Shown: one piece after another, positions 34,571 through 47,040 of the stretch
Numbering within the stretch: the stretch's first letter is position 1
Layout of the letters: the number at the start of each line of letters is the position of its first letter
NCBI GenBank assembly: GCA_963693315.1
Contig: OY856186.1
Span: 382,328,215-382,392,214 of the forward strand
DNA length: 64,000 nt
Source of the DNA: Diogma glabrata
Taxonomy: Eukaryota; Arthropoda; Insecta; Diptera; Cylindrotomidae
Reading direction: 5' to 3'
Translations under genes and position numbers: made by a program
Notes under the pieces: generated by a model
The model's database searches: none
What the model was told of the DNA's origin: nothing
What the model saw: the letters and a program-made list of their open reading frames with translations, nothing else

Positions 34571-36076
34571 TAGATTTCCTACAAATTTTTTAGTGTTTCC
34601 AAAGGGCAAAATGTACTGAATTGGACAAAATTGTACTTATGTATTTTTTGAAAGTTGATTGTACTGAAAATAGTATAATTGTACTGACAAAATCATCTCT
34701 GATGGGATTGTATTGTAGCTGATTAGTATATCTAAATTGCTCAACTTTGGAAGTACACGGGTAGTCGAGTATTTAATTTCTCAAATACCCAGGTACTTGG
34801 GTATTTAAAAACTGAAATAATAAATATAAAAACAATTTTTGATAAAGAATGAAAAAGCTCCTTAGTCAATTGTTAGTTTAGTTATACTTTCATCTTCTGT
34901 AGTAAATAAAACACTGAAATGTTTTATATGTACTACACAAGACTACCTAGAAGCTTTTTAATTTATTATTGAAAAATTATATTATCTTGTTTAGATTTGA
35001 ACAAACCAAAAAAAAATTACATAAAATCAGAAGTTTAGCTATGGAATCGTGCATAATTAAAATACTCATACCTCTGCGGTTTATATACTCTTCTCTGATT
35101 AAATTGAAGATGTGCTTATGCAAAAACTTGTTTTAAAAACTATGATAAATAATTAAACTCAAACCAAAATATATGCTGAGTTTTAAATTAACATGCGAAC
35201 TGTGGAAACTGGCATTGCTCCCTTGAAAATCTTCAAGAGTTTAATCGGAGAAATAGAGGTGTCAATGTTTGTGTTCGGTCGTGCAAAATGATAAAAAATT
35301 CATGATATTTTACGTCAAACTTTTTTCAGCTTATAATTTCACTTCGTTGAATATTACATCAAACCTGTGATAGAAAATCTCATGATTTTTCTGTCTGTTG
35401 AATAGTATTAAACATACTCATTTATTATGAAAAAATCAAATATTTTTCTACTTTGAGTGGGTTCTTTTCGTATATCGGAGAGATCGGAGCGATAAAATAA
35501 AATCTGTATCAGAAATATTGTATAATTTTTTCCTCCGATAATTAGCTGTCAGATATAAAATATGTCAGAGTTTTTTTGGCGGCAAAAACAGAAATAAAAT
35601 TGATTAAATAAATTTAAATTTTAATAAAATCTATGATATTATCGGAGTGACTTGAGTGATCCATTATAAGTATAAATTATTTTTTTTTAAATTGTAAATC
35701 CTTAAACCAAAGAATTAAGAGAATAGAGGAAGTGAAATTGATGTTAAAATTTGAAGTAATTTTCTCACACCAATAAATTGTTACTAACACACTTACGTTT
35801 TAGTAGAGGCGCCGTAAATATTTATATTATTGCATTGAATTCCAAATTTAAGTGTATTTTTGCCCCCAAAATTAATATAAAGAAAAGAGACGCCATTACA
35901 TAAAAAAGAAAAATGACAAATAGAAAAACAACTTTAAAAAAATTTGAACAACTTAGCACCAAATCTAACAACTTAGCACCGAAAAAAAGAGAGGAGAAGA
36001 GAGAAAAACGACTTCAAATATTTTTGTGTATATATACAGTAGTTTCATTTCCTTAGTCTCTTAATTCTTTGCCTTA
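34571..36076. other. AT-rich region without recognised features
   Basis: No open frames of note. It contains only scattered simple repeats (for example AACTTAGCACC twice at 35950-35980). Confidence 0.5.
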
Positions 36077-36311
36077 GGCCCGCTATACACTTGAGCTAAA
36101 CTATGCGAACTACGCGAACTATGTTTTTAAAAAAATAATGTTTTAACGCGAATAATATTTTTTAAACAAAATGTAATGAATGTAATGTTTCCTTTTTTAT
36201 TTTCTTTTTTTAAATGTTTTGTTTCCGTAATGTTTTTTTGTATAATTACGCTGTATACAAAAAACATAGTTCGCATAGTTCACATAGTTTAGCTCAAGTG
36301 TATAGCGGGCC
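36077..36311. mobile_element. TA-flanked palindromic MITE (GGCCCGCTATACACTTGAGC ends)
   Basis: GGCCCGCTATACACTTGAGC at 36077 is repeated inverted and perfectly at 36292-36311; both sides have TA. The arms continue with CTAAACTATG-GAACTA words. 235 bp, non-coding. CCCGCTA ends are shared with the small MITE at 3596. Confidence 0.82.
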
Positions 36312-36544
36312 TAAAACTCACTCAAAAAAAAATTAAACAAAACTTTTCTTTTTAAAATAATTATTTTTAATTTAAAATGCAAATTTATTTTAATTTTTTT
36401 TTATTAACTTAACTACATGTTTCGAGATCTATAGGTTGTTTGTACAATTGAACAAACAAATTGAGCAAACAATTGAAAAAACAATTTTTTTTAAATTTAC
36501 AATTAAAAAAAAAAAAGTGTGTGTGTACCAGAGTACACAGGTAA

Positions 36545-37109
36545 GAAGTGAAACTTCTTTATGACATATCATTTTTCCACTATTTACAACTTCACAGAAG
36601 ATTACATTGTAAAGTAATTATATTCAAATTCAACTCATACCACAAAACCTACTACTAATTTAACCACCAACATAATTTTCTTGTTTATGTTTAAAGCCGC
36701 TTTAAGTCCTTCCCAATATAAAAACTTTTAAATCTTTTCCTTTTATTTTATTTTAAAAATCAATTCTGATAAGATATTTCATACAAACCAACCATAATCT
36801 CAATCGTCAACAACAAATCTTAAAACAAATATAAATTCTTTTTGCTTTTTACATAACCGTACAACAAACCACAATAATCAATAGAAAATAAAGCTTTTAT
36901 CTTTCATAATATTCATTGCCTTATCTTGAAAACAAAAATACTCTTATTTTTAATTTTCTTATTTATAACAAAAAAAAAATAAAATAAAATTACCAAAACA
37001 AAATTAAAATCTATAAAAAAACAACATGGCACGTAACCAAAAATCGTGACGAATTTTTTTAACACTGCTATAAAATTTCTCTCATACACCGATAAAGAAG
37101 TTTCACTTC
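36545..37109. mobile_element. Possible TIR element (GAAGTGAAACTTCTTTAT ends)
   Basis: GAAGTGAAACTTCTTTAT at the left and ATAAAGAAGTTTCACTTC at the right are perfect 18-bp inverted repeats, 565 bp apart. The interior is very AT-rich and non-coding. The target duplication is unclear. Confidence 0.55.
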
Positions 37110-37407
37110 AATAATAAATAAAAAAATACAAATACATACAAAAATATAAATCCAAAAAAATAATTTATACTTAAAATTTAAATTTGGTTAAATAATTTAT
37201 TTAAACTTGTTTTTGAATCGAAATTTTACCTACAATTTTTTAAATGTATCTATTGTACGAATGACTTCCAGACGGTTAAAAACAATATCTGTAAAAGTTT
37301 TCAGAGAGAAAATATACGATCTGATATATCTCCGAGACCGAGAATGAAAAACACGGAAACGGAAACAGATTTATCAAATAACGGAAACACGGAACAGATT
37401 TATCAAA

Positions 37408-37570
<163 letters not shown>

Positions 37571-38206
37571 GTAACGTTTCTTAGCCGAGTTACAATTATT
37601 TAGTTCGATCACTAAATCAGGAAATTTAAAACACAATGGATTTTCTAAACGTTATAATTTTATTCGTTCAAGATTTTACAATAAAAATATTTCTCCTATT
37701 ACTATTCCCCTTTTAGTTCTTCTTGTACTAACAATGTTTCACCACTTATAATTCTTTTATACTTGTTCACAATATCACTTTTAACTTTCTACTTATAACA
37801 CTTTTAATTTTACTTCGCCTTTATCACTGCTAAATTTTTATACTTTTTGTATCACTAACAATTTTATACTAATCTAATCCTCGAAGAACACCTCTTATTT
37901 ATACTACATGAAATAGCCTCGATATTACTGCAATATTCTAGATGAACAAACCCTTTTTTTTGTTGTTCCTTCCTTTATTTCAACAATAAGACGATCTTCA
38001 AATATTGACACCTAGGTGTGAAATCTATTCTTTTGTTTTGTTTCTTGTTTTATTTACCAATTTTTATTTCGTTAACCAATCCTTATTCAAGAAAACAAAT
38101 ACTTCCTATTAAATGTTTACTTTGGTTACGTTGATTTGGTTTTATTGATTTTTACATTTCTTTTAGAAGAATTTTCTCGAAAGATGTAGTGATAGTGATT
38201 TTCTCG
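37571..38206. other. Unassigned sequence, possibly LTR-like
   Basis: Begins TGTAACGTTTCTTAGCCGAG right after the microsatellite and is less repetitive than its surroundings, with short near-repeats (ACTTTTAA, TTTATACT). The TGTAACG opening suggests an LTR start, but no matching second LTR, primer site or CA end was identified. No gene seen. Confidence 0.2.
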
Positions 38207-38406
38207 NNNNNNNNNNNNNNNNNNNNNNNNNNNNNNNNNNNNNNNNNNNNNNNNNNNNNNNNNNNNNNNNNNNNNNNNNNNNNNNNNNNNNNNNNNNNNN
38301 NNNNNNNNNNNNNNNNNNNNNNNNNNNNNNNNNNNNNNNNNNNNNNNNNNNNNNNNNNNNNNNNNNNNNNNNNNNNNNNNNNNNNNNNNNNNNNNNNNNN
38401 NNNNNN
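38207..38406. other. Assembly gap (200 N)
   Basis: Exactly 200 unknown bases, the same as the gap at 63088; a nominal length. Directly after it AAATGTGTGAGAT occurs twice in tandem, perhaps an assembly-edge artefact. The reading frames through it are meaningless. Confidence 0.98.
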
Positions 38407-41400
38407 AAATGTGTGAGATAAATGTGTGAGACTGTTTGATTTAAGTTTCCACAATCACAAGCTGGTGAAATAGTTTCATCATACCTATGCAATGCAGAAT
38501 TAGTAACTCCATGATTTGTTCGAATTCTATTAATTGTAACCCATAAATATCGAGGGTAATTCATCCCAGGAACCGGAATGTTCGGATTATCAATTAAACA
38601 TTTATTGGGGATATCAGAAATCACGAAATTTTCAATCCATATAATTTCTATTGAATATGTGTTCAAATTTCCCAATCGTAGAATTTTGGTCCAAAAGGGG
38701 CATCTAGACGACAAACGATTAAAATGTCTACCAATGAGATCTTGGTTTATTGGTAAACTCAAATTATCTAATATCTTTCTTGCTTCTCTTACTAATGAAT
38801 ATTCTCTTCTGAGAGCTGGAGGTGGAATATTTGACAAAATTGAAAGCCAAGGTAATGGTGTGCTTTTGATTGAACCAGTTATTATTCTCATGCATGCATT
38901 CAGTCTAACATCAATCATTCTACTATGAATGCTATGCTCCCAAACTGAAGCGCAATACTCAGCTGTAGAATAAACCAAAGATAAAGCCGAAATTCGTAAT
39001 GTTTTTGCACGAGCACCCCAATCTGTACCTGCTAGCTTCTGTATAATATTAACCCTAGATTTCAACTTATGGCTCAGTTTATCGCAATGATAACGGAATG
39101 TTAACGATCTATCCAAAGTAACTCCGAGATATACTGGAGTAGGGTTAAAGTTAAGCAATTCTCCTTTCATATATACTTGAAGTGCATGATTTGCATTATG
39201 ATTAGATAAATGAAAATAAGATACTTCAGTTTTTGCTGTATTTACCTTCAGGCGCCATGATTCATAGTAATCTGCCAAAATATTTAAATCAGAAGTCAAT
39301 TTAGATTCAGCCTCAAATTTTGCAGATGAATTATAGGCAAATTGAATGGCAAGTACTAAGTCATCAGCATAAACAAATTTTCTTGAGGAGGTGGCAGGAA
39401 AATCCGCAGTATATAAATTGAAAAATATTGGGGCAAGAACAGAGCCCTGTGGAAGCCCATTGTTAATGCGACGAATACGACTTTGCTTGTTATTTAAGTG
39501 AACAATAAATTTTCAATTCGACAGCAATGCGGATATTATATTAATCGTTTTACGACACTTTATGACTTTAAACAACTTAACCAATAAAGCATTCTTCCAA
39601 ACTGTATCGTAAGCTGCACTTAAATCAACAAAGGCAACAGCAGTTTGCTTCTTATCTTGAAATCCTGCTTCTATATAAGTCACCAATGATAAAACTTGAT
39701 CACAACAATTTCTTCCACAGCGAAAACCTGCTTGTTCAACCGAACAATTTATAAGCCACACATAACACATAACAATGATATTGGCCGATAGCTTTCCGGA
39801 GCATTTTTATCTTTGCCTGGTTTTAAAATGGCCTTTACCGTAGACATTTTCCAAACTGATGGTATTTTTCCTGTATCATAACAGTTAGTGAATAAATTTG
39901 AGAGCCATTTTCTTGCAGTTTTTGACATATGAATGAAAAATTCTGGAAATAGCATATCAACTCTTGCCTTTCCAGAATTTATATTAAGGATAGCAGCATT
40001 TACTTCGTCAGATGTAATTAAACTTCCAAAAGGTGATTCAACAAAAGTCTTCTTTAATTTCCGTAACTGGTTCTTGATATGACGATTTCTTGACAACGAA
40101 ATAGGAAATTTAGAATTGTTAATCATTCTTGAGGCAATCATATTTGGGTTAACTTCTGTAACAAAATTTTGATCATTTTGTTTTGAATTTTCACACTTCT
40201 TTAATAAATCCCAAGCTTTTCGGCTTGAATGTGTAAAAACCATTTGATCAACCATGTCATGCCATCTTTCCGAACGAGCGCAATTCAAATTGTTAAACAG
40301 TTCATCACCAATCTCTTTTGACTCAGTTTCTTGATAAACTCTCCATAATTCCTCGCATTCATTGTTCCAGTTTGGTATATAAATTTTTCGATAACCTCTT
40401 GGAATGAATCTTTTTGCAGTTGATATAACTAATTTTGAAAAACGGTCATAGTTATCAATTGTTGCAGGAATCCAACGAATATTTGCGTTCAAATTCTTTG
40501 AAAATCCTAACCAATCAGCACGTTTGAAATTCCATCTTGGTTTAGGTAGAGATTCAATTATAGGTATTTTAATTCCAATATCTAATATAACACATCGATG
40601 TTGACTTCTAGGCAATTTCATATTTATACTCCGATTAGACGAAATTGGTTTTAAACGCTCGTCCATTGAAACGAAGCACAAATCTGGATTATATCCACGA
40701 TTCCATCTACCAGAATGAAATGTAGTTTTTTCCTTAGCATCAAACATCAAATAAATTCTGTTATGTAAAGCCCAATTGGCTATATATTCCCCATTAGCAT
40801 CATCAGAATTATATCCCCACAATCCATGATGGGAGTTAAAATCACCCATATAAACAGCCGGATGAGGAAATACAGGTAAACCAGATGACCATATAACGGT
40901 TGGAGGCTTATAAACATTAAGTATAGTTACTTCGTTAATTTTAACTGCAAGGTAGAATATCAGATTCTCGGATGAATTCAAAACAATTGAACAATCATCA
41001 CGTAATTCATCTCTAACATATGTAGCTATTCCATAATGTATGTGATGGATTTTATCATGGATTTACATGTAAAATTATCAATACTCCCACAAATGATTAA
41101 ATGTTGATCGTCTCTTGTATGGGTTTCTTGCATTAATAAAACATCACATTTTTTCAAGCTTAAAAAACGAGATAAATATTCAGCTTTAGCTTTTGTCAAA
41201 CCTTCTACATTAATTTGAAAAATTTTTAAACTAGGACCAATTGTTCTGTAATAAGGATGATCATCTTCAAGCTGGTCTTCATAAATAAAATCCTCATCAA
41301 TATAATCTTCATCAAAATTTGTTTTGTCGGGAGATTCGAAATCGAATAGGTCCGACGTATTGTTTTCCAACGTTTCGTAATCCAAAGATTCCGGTAGACC

Positions 41401-41440
41401 AAAAAAAAATTGGTTGTTAAAAACCACGTAGGCAAACAAA
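38407..41440 (-). pseudogene. Inactivated non-LTR retrotransposon, paralogue of the intact element
   Basis: Minus-strand parts in order: an acidic leader and FQINVEGLTKAKAEYLSRFL with LMQETHTRDD (41439-41026); endonuclease with YMGDFNSHHGLW, LPRSQHR and KPRWNFKRADW, then RT start LKPGKDKNAPESYRPISLL (40981-39749); QAGFRCGRN and FVDLSAAYDTVW (39770-39513); after an in-frame TGA (39510-39512), NNGLPQGSVLAP, FVYADD, and the C-terminus CDCGNLNQTVSHI up to the gap. Breaks: a frameshift near 41030, loss of several dozen codons near 39760, the TGA and the gap. The motif order and the wording match the 1002-residue protein at 27095, so both belong to one family. Confidence 0.88.
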
Positions 41441-41459
41441 AAATTAACAAGAACACATT

Positions 41460-41580
41460 ATAAACAAAATAATCAATAATAGTGTTTTGTATGGACTTCC
41501 ATATAAAATTTTTGTGATTTTTTCGCTTATCCCCCTTTTGCAGCGCCGTTGCGGTAAACACGGGCCCAGAAAAATCGCTC
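41460..41580. mobile_element. Single arm of the tandem-MITE family
   Basis: GCTTATCCCCCTTTTGCAGC, GTTGCGGTAAACACGG and AAAAATCGCTC then TA match the right ends of the elements at 12100-14109. The opposite arm is not seen nearby; the retrotransposon relic at 38.4-41.4 kb may have inserted into this MITE. Confidence 0.7.
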
Positions 41581-41596
41581 TATAAACTTTTATGTC

Positions 41597-42086
41597 GCGT
41601 TCTTTGGCAAAAAATAATCAATCTGAGATAAAAAAAAATAGCTGTCAGACCAAAAAAACTTGCTTAAAACGGCCTTAACCTGTTGGTGTTCTTACGCAAA
41701 AAAGATTGAATTTTTATTTATATAGATCAAGTTTTAAAAATCTAGATTATGTCAAATCAATTACAAATACATTGAAATGCTATTTTTGCTTGTCAAATGT
41801 ATGTAAACACATACATCCACCATTTTAATTATTATTTTGTTTAAAAATAATTTATTAATATTTATAAATTATTTAATTAACTAATTACTAATAAAGTTAT
41901 TACAAATAAAATAATAAATCGAAAAATGTATCATTTTTAAATGTAACATAACCAAACATATCAACTGACAGAACAAAAAGTCAAAACAATTTACCACTAC
42001 ATTTACAAAAGTAAATTGATTTATTTTATGCTGTTCTTTGGTAAAAGTAAAAAAATCAATCTTTTTTCGATCAAGCCAGAGAACGC
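41597..42086. mobile_element. Weak TIR element candidate (GCGTTCTTTGGC ends)
   Basis: GCGTTCTTTGGC at the left and GCCAGAGAACGC at the right, with ATCAATC words following on each side. Short match only; no coding capacity. Confidence 0.3.
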
Positions 42087-42163
42087 AAATTTTTCGAATC
42101 CTTCATTCATTTTGAAAATACACAAAACAAAAACTTATGAAAAATAACTATAAAGCTTGAAAC

Positions 42164-42253
42164 CACATATAACAGAAACAGAATTCCATACAAATTTTAC
42201 AGAAACAGAATTTTTTTCTGTCAAATTTGTATGAATTCTGTTTCTGTTGTCTG
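42164..42253. mobile_element. Short hairpin MITE (AACAGAAACAGAATTC arms), copy 1
   Basis: CATATAACAGAAACAGAATT and ATACAAATTTTACAGAAAC pair with the complementary right half (AATTCTGTTTCTGTTG). A related hairpin lies at 47364. From 42254 to 42790 I see nothing else. Confidence 0.6.
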
Positions 42254-43293
42254 CGACATAAAGTAGAAATCATGCATTATAATTCGAGTTGATATAGAAT
42301 TTATTTTTTTTTCAATGTGGGGCTTTGTCTTAAAAATTGAAACTCATAATTGCAATAAAAGATTTCCGAATAATTCAAAATATTTCATAGTTCTAAAATT
42401 TAAAAAATAAATAAAATAAAGTTCAGAAGATATAATTGTAGAGTGGAAGAAGTAATAAATTTTTAAAAGGCTTATTTTTACCACTTTTGACTGCGAATAA
42501 GAATTCGTAATCGAATAAATGCGTTCAACGTTAAAGTTTTTTATATACGTACATTATAGAAAACTTTCGTTTGGTTCCCAAGAAAAAATGTATGTCTTTT
42601 TTACAGAAACTCCATCTAGAAAGCTGAAAAAAAGAATTTATAATTAAAAAAATTTGAAATATGTACTTACTTTGAACTGTAGTTTTATCACGATACTGTC
42701 GTTTTTATTTAGCTGACATTTTAAAAACTATCTACTATAACTGCAAGTCAAAAAACAATATATTATTAATTACATATATTACGTAATATACATGGTATAA
42801 CGAATATAAGGTATTCTTGACAGCTAAACGAAAATTTTGTGTGACGTCATCCGGCGTAAATATAAAGAAACAAAAAATGTTTTAATTTGAAAATTAGAGA
42901 AAACATAATTTTTACGTTATGGTTTTCCTTATTTTTTTCATTAACAATTTGTTTATTAAGTTTTCTAACTCTAAAGAACATTTTGCAGGGTAGGAAATTC
43001 GACGTCCACGCCATGCTGCAGGGGTAATGCAGACAGAATTAGGTTGGTGTATCGGAGACAAGCAGAGAAAAACTGCTTAGTCTATTACGCTACATCACCG
43101 CGAATTGGCGCCTTAAAACTTCTTATAACCTTAACATCATAACAGAACCATTAACGAAAATTTGGGTTGGGACTGAGGTTAATACCATCACTCCGAAAAA
43201 AAAGCTTTGTTAAATTTGATAACCAAAAAAAGAATACCAGACACTAACAAAACAACAGAAGTTTTACCTGGACGTGAGAAAGAACCAAACTAC

Positions 43294-44490
43294 CGAATCG
43301 GAACGTGAAACATGTGCAGCCTGATCGCTCATGATGCTTTAATAAGTCTAGAAACAGAGACTGAGAGGCATAGGATGGATATCATTTCTCTGCAAGAAAT
43401 TAGACAGCCAATAATCGGAAAACAAAACTCGAATAGTCACTCTTTATGCAGTAGTGGTCATTCTTCTCGAAATGAATTTAGTACTGGTTTCCTTGTTGGT
43501 GCACGCATACAAGAAGCCGTGTTGAAATTCATCCTGGTCAATGAGAGGATTTGCTACTTAGGGGTACGCGGTACATAAAACAATATTTCTCTTATTGCCT
43601 TACATGCACCTACTGAAGCTAAGACCGTCAATATTTTCTACATAGCACTAGAGGAGGTTATGAAATCAACACCAACAATGATAATGATGGACGGATTTGC
43701 ACCTTCCGTCGAAATTGTTGTGATGGTCCTTGGTCGGAATTGTGTTCCGAGTGCTTCTGGGGCGTAGACCCGTCCATCTTGAGAAGCTAGACCACCTAGA
43801 GACATAAGGAAGACAGCGAGATGCTTTCTGCAAGATATCAGAGAGAGCCAGGTTTCTGGTATCATCGACGAATCCACATATAGAACTGGCTTAAAAACAC
43901 TCCACACCAAAACGGTCGAAAACGTAATAAAGAACTATATTCCAAATCGTGTTCTAAATAGGAAGCCACCAAAAGTCGCTGCCGAAGAAGTCCAATTGCC
44001 CCGTAGCACTAGATCCATCCTTGCTCAACTTAGATCCGGTTGGTCACGCATCCTAAACAACTACATGAGTAGAATTGATCCTGAAATTATTGACAAGTGT
44101 CCCGCATGTGAGGGCACGCCACACGATGTAGACCACCTATTTAATTGTCCTGAAAATGAAACAAACTTGACGAAGGAAGATTTGTGGTACCGCCCAAGGG
44201 CAGTAGCAGAGTTCCTGAACCTGGACATGGAGCCGGAGGATTAGCACCAAAACTGTCGCTACAACAACAACAACATGATAATGGTGAGAGAATGACTGAG
44301 TTTGCATTATCAAATAATTTGAGAATTGCCAGTACTTTCTTTTCGCATCGATCGATTCATTAGCAGACTTATGTTTTTAAACCGATTTTAAACCGTTCCT
44401 TTATATGTGCAAATATTGGAAGTAACCACTTCCTTGTATGTTCTAAGATAAGGTTCCACTTTCAACGATCAATTCAACGATCTTTTACTC
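43294..44490 (+). pseudogene. Broken RTE-type endonuclease domain, copy 2 (interrupted)
   Basis: The same reading as in copy 1: the Trp-to-stop TGA (43306-43308), then MDIISLQEIR, NEFSTGFLVGARI and NERICYLGVRGT, where a further TAA stop (ACATAAAAC) ends the frame at 43578. The domain resumes after the retroelement insertion (GERMTEF...). Sharing the TGA with copy 1 shows that the domain was already dead before the element multiplied. Confidence 0.8.
43687..44274 (+). mobile_element. 5'-truncated Loa/Lian-like non-LTR element end
   Basis: Inserted with the 9-bp duplication ATGATAATG (43678-43686 and 44275-44283). The plus-strand frame ending at 44244 reads TYRTGLKTLHTKTVENV, VLNRKPPKVAAEE, STRSILAQLRSGW and CPACEGTPHDVDHLFNCP, the Cys/His-rich C-terminus of Loa/Lian-like retrotransposons, then a short UTR and a (CAA)n tail, typical for the group. 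The first about 100 bp do not continue this protein on the plus strand and may be an inverted piece, as made by twin priming. Confidence 0.8.
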
Positions 44491-44968
44491 ATTAGAGTAT
44501 TTAAAAGTTTGTCTTTTAAAGTCCAATCATTTTCAGTGAAGTGTAAGGAACAAATTATCTTATAATAAATACGAACATTTTCTTTTTCCACCTGATTCTA
44601 TCCACTACAAATTGATTTATTTTTCTGGAAATTAAAAAACCTTATGTTTTGAGTATGATTTTTCACATTTGTTGAAAACTTTTGGTTTTAACGTAGTTCG
44701 GCATTTAAATTTATATATGTTTTAATAGTAAAACAAATACTAAAGTTCATTAATTAATGAATGAATTAATTTCAATCATTTCATTAACTAATAAATTAAT
44801 TTATAAATCATACTAAATATATTTTTAATTTAAAAACAATAGCTTTTCTCATTGGTAATAACAACAAACGTATTATATAAAACTCTGAGTGACGTCAATC
44901 AAAATCAAAATGGCATCGCTGTCACTCTAGTGAGAATACCTTATTTTCATTTTACCATGCGTAATATA

Positions 44969-45312
44969 TAAAATTAAATTTAGTAGTTGATTGTGATAGT
45001 ACACGTTAATTTTAATTAAAAAAAATACGTTATTATCTCTTGTTCATTTTTTTGTTTCATCGTCTCTTTTTATAAGCGTTTAAATTCAAAAAATAAACAA
45101 CGCCAATTATCGCTGACAATGTGTGCTAGCCTTAAATTTTGACATCTTCAATGCGTGTGTTGAATTTTACTTTATTAAATGTTTTATTTTTAAAAATTTA
45201 TATACTGAAATAATTTTAAATATTTTAAGTGCACAGTTTAATGTATTATATTGTTATTTGTTCATATTAAATATGAAATTTGTAAAGGATATTTAATAAA
45301 TCATCATTAAAA
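44969..45312 (+). promoter_or_regulatory. Possible promoter and 5' leader
   Basis: AT-rich upstream sequence of the candidate exon at 45313. No repeat ends were seen. The stretch 45090-45150 (CAACGCCAATTATCGCTG...) is the least AT-rich part and could hold the start site. Inference only. Confidence 0.2.
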
Positions 45313-45338
45313 ATGGCAAATACAAAAAGTCTGTCAAG
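45313..45338 (+). other. Candidate first coding exon (MANTKSLS)
   Basis: AAAAATGG is an excellent insect start context; the frame ATG GCA AAT ACA AAA AGT CTG TCA AG ends at a consensus donor AAG/GTAAGAA. This short exon would leave a two-base phase. No downstream exon of the same gene was found, so the rest would lie beyond a long intron. It could be coincidence. Confidence 0.3.
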
Positions 45339-47040
45339 GTAAGAACTAACGTATATGATGCATTTAAATAATTTGTATGTTATTTATATTATGGTTTCAT
45401 ATTTTTGTGATATAATTTATAAATTTTGTCCCTTATTAATTAAATATTTATATGTTACAAAAAATGATTTAAAAATATTGAATATTGATGTTTATTAAGG
45501 GCGTGACATTTCGATGATAATTTCTGAATGAAGTATTTACGGCTTAAAAGCTAATTAAAATTGATTTTTTCATTGTTATACTCATATATTATTGTGCGAA
45601 TAAATAACTAAAATAATAAAAAATCCAAATTGCAAGGTTTTCTGTTCTCAAAAATTATAAAAGATCATGCAACCATAAATATTTGATATGTAATATTCAT
45701 TAATATAACAAATATGAAAAATCATACTAACAATATATACTAGGGATACGTAATTTAAAGGTACATATTTAGAAAATTTCATTATTTAAAAAAAAGTTGA
45801 TATATACAACGATTTTTTCTGTCAAACTTTTGTCAATTCATCCAAATCTCCAAAATGCAGGGTGAATATTTTATTCAAATGCCACTGCAGTGATACAGAT
45901 ACAGATACAAAAACTGAAATATTTTTATTATTCATACCTACATAGGTGAGATAAGTAGGTGATTTTGTATTATGTTCTATAATAATTTATTATTATATGT
46001 TTAAATGCATGTCTTATCGTTCTATACTAACTCATTCAATTATCAAATAATAACCATTAGTTATTATTTGAATGGCTACCACAATTAATATGATTAGATC
46101 ACTAAAGGCATTCAATCTTCTTTACTCGTGTATCGAATTTTGTTAAAATACATATGTTAAAATTTGGGTATGATGTAACTCTTAAAATGTATGCGTAAAT
46201 TTGATTTGCAATTCTAATTTGTTCTCCACATGTGATATGTTGATTGATGATAAATGTTATTAAAGAGAACGCGCCAAAAATTTGAGTCTCCAAAATTAAA
46301 GGCAACCCTGAAAATGGGTGAATTTACATACAATGTTTTTAACCGTATATGTCGAATTTGATTAAAATTAATATTTGTTTTGTTTAATTATTTATTTATT
46401 TGTTCTATTCATTCTTGTTTTCTCAAGGTTAAATGTAGCATATATCATTCATATATGAATATGACCCTTGTAGATTTATAGTTTAACCTTCGATCTTGTC
46501 TCAAATTTCAAGTAGTGGTCATAGAATCATAGATGCATCTTCACTATATTTACAATTCATTTTTGATTAAAAGAATTGTGTTTCGATAATTCATCTAGTT
46601 TTATTAATTCAATGCAGTTACTATTGAATAAGTTGGATGTCGATTGGGACTTCTAGGTGTCCTGCCGATTCTAATAAAGATTGTGGCTTGTGCCTATTTT
46701 AAAATCGCTTCAATGTGTCTGAACTTTGTATGATGAATTGTTAATGTGATAGCCCTCGCCACTCGAGCATAAATGATTAAAACTAGGCTCGTCAACGAGG
46801 AGGAACTACGAAAAATTAAAAATGTTAAACGTTGCTAGATGTAAAATTTTTTTTCTCTACAACCAGATCGAAAATTACCGTTTTTACTAATATTTAAAAA
46901 AAACACAGGTGACCATTTTTGATTTGCCTGAAACTTGTCATATAAGTAGTATGGACAAAATAAAAAATGCTACTTATCTTAGAGTTTTTTAAAGTGCATA
47001 GTTTAAGCATAGCATAAAACAATTTTTATTAAGAAAAAAT
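45339..47040. other. AT-rich region without recognised features
   Basis: Open frames here are short and of low complexity. If the exon at 45313 is real, this is its intron. Confidence 0.5.

Larger units (their letters stand above)
42791..44959. mobile_element. 9-bp-TSD TIR element (Mutator-like), copy 2
   Basis: Same ends and interior as copy 1 (CATGGTATAACGAATATAAG ... CATTTTACCATG), flanked by the 9-bp duplication CGTAATATA (42782-42790 and 44960-44968). It is longer than copy 1 because of an inserted 588-bp retroelement end at 43687, and has small deletions near 44355-44400 relative to copy 1. The single right end shows that the 28-bp duplicated end of copy 1 is secondary. Confidence 0.85.

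Noticed and set aside
37571..38206. Solo LTR beginning TGTAACG
   Set aside because: No CA end, no duplication and no second copy in the window; kept only as an unassigned stretch.
38152..38454. Open frames through the N run at 38207-38406
   Set aside because: Unknown bases were read as open codons; the true sequence is missing. The same applies at 63059-63398.
43638..43910. 90-residue minus-strand frame
   Set aside because: It crosses the border between the Mutator-like element and the inserted retroelement; its first part may reflect an inverted retroelement piece, but it is not a gene.
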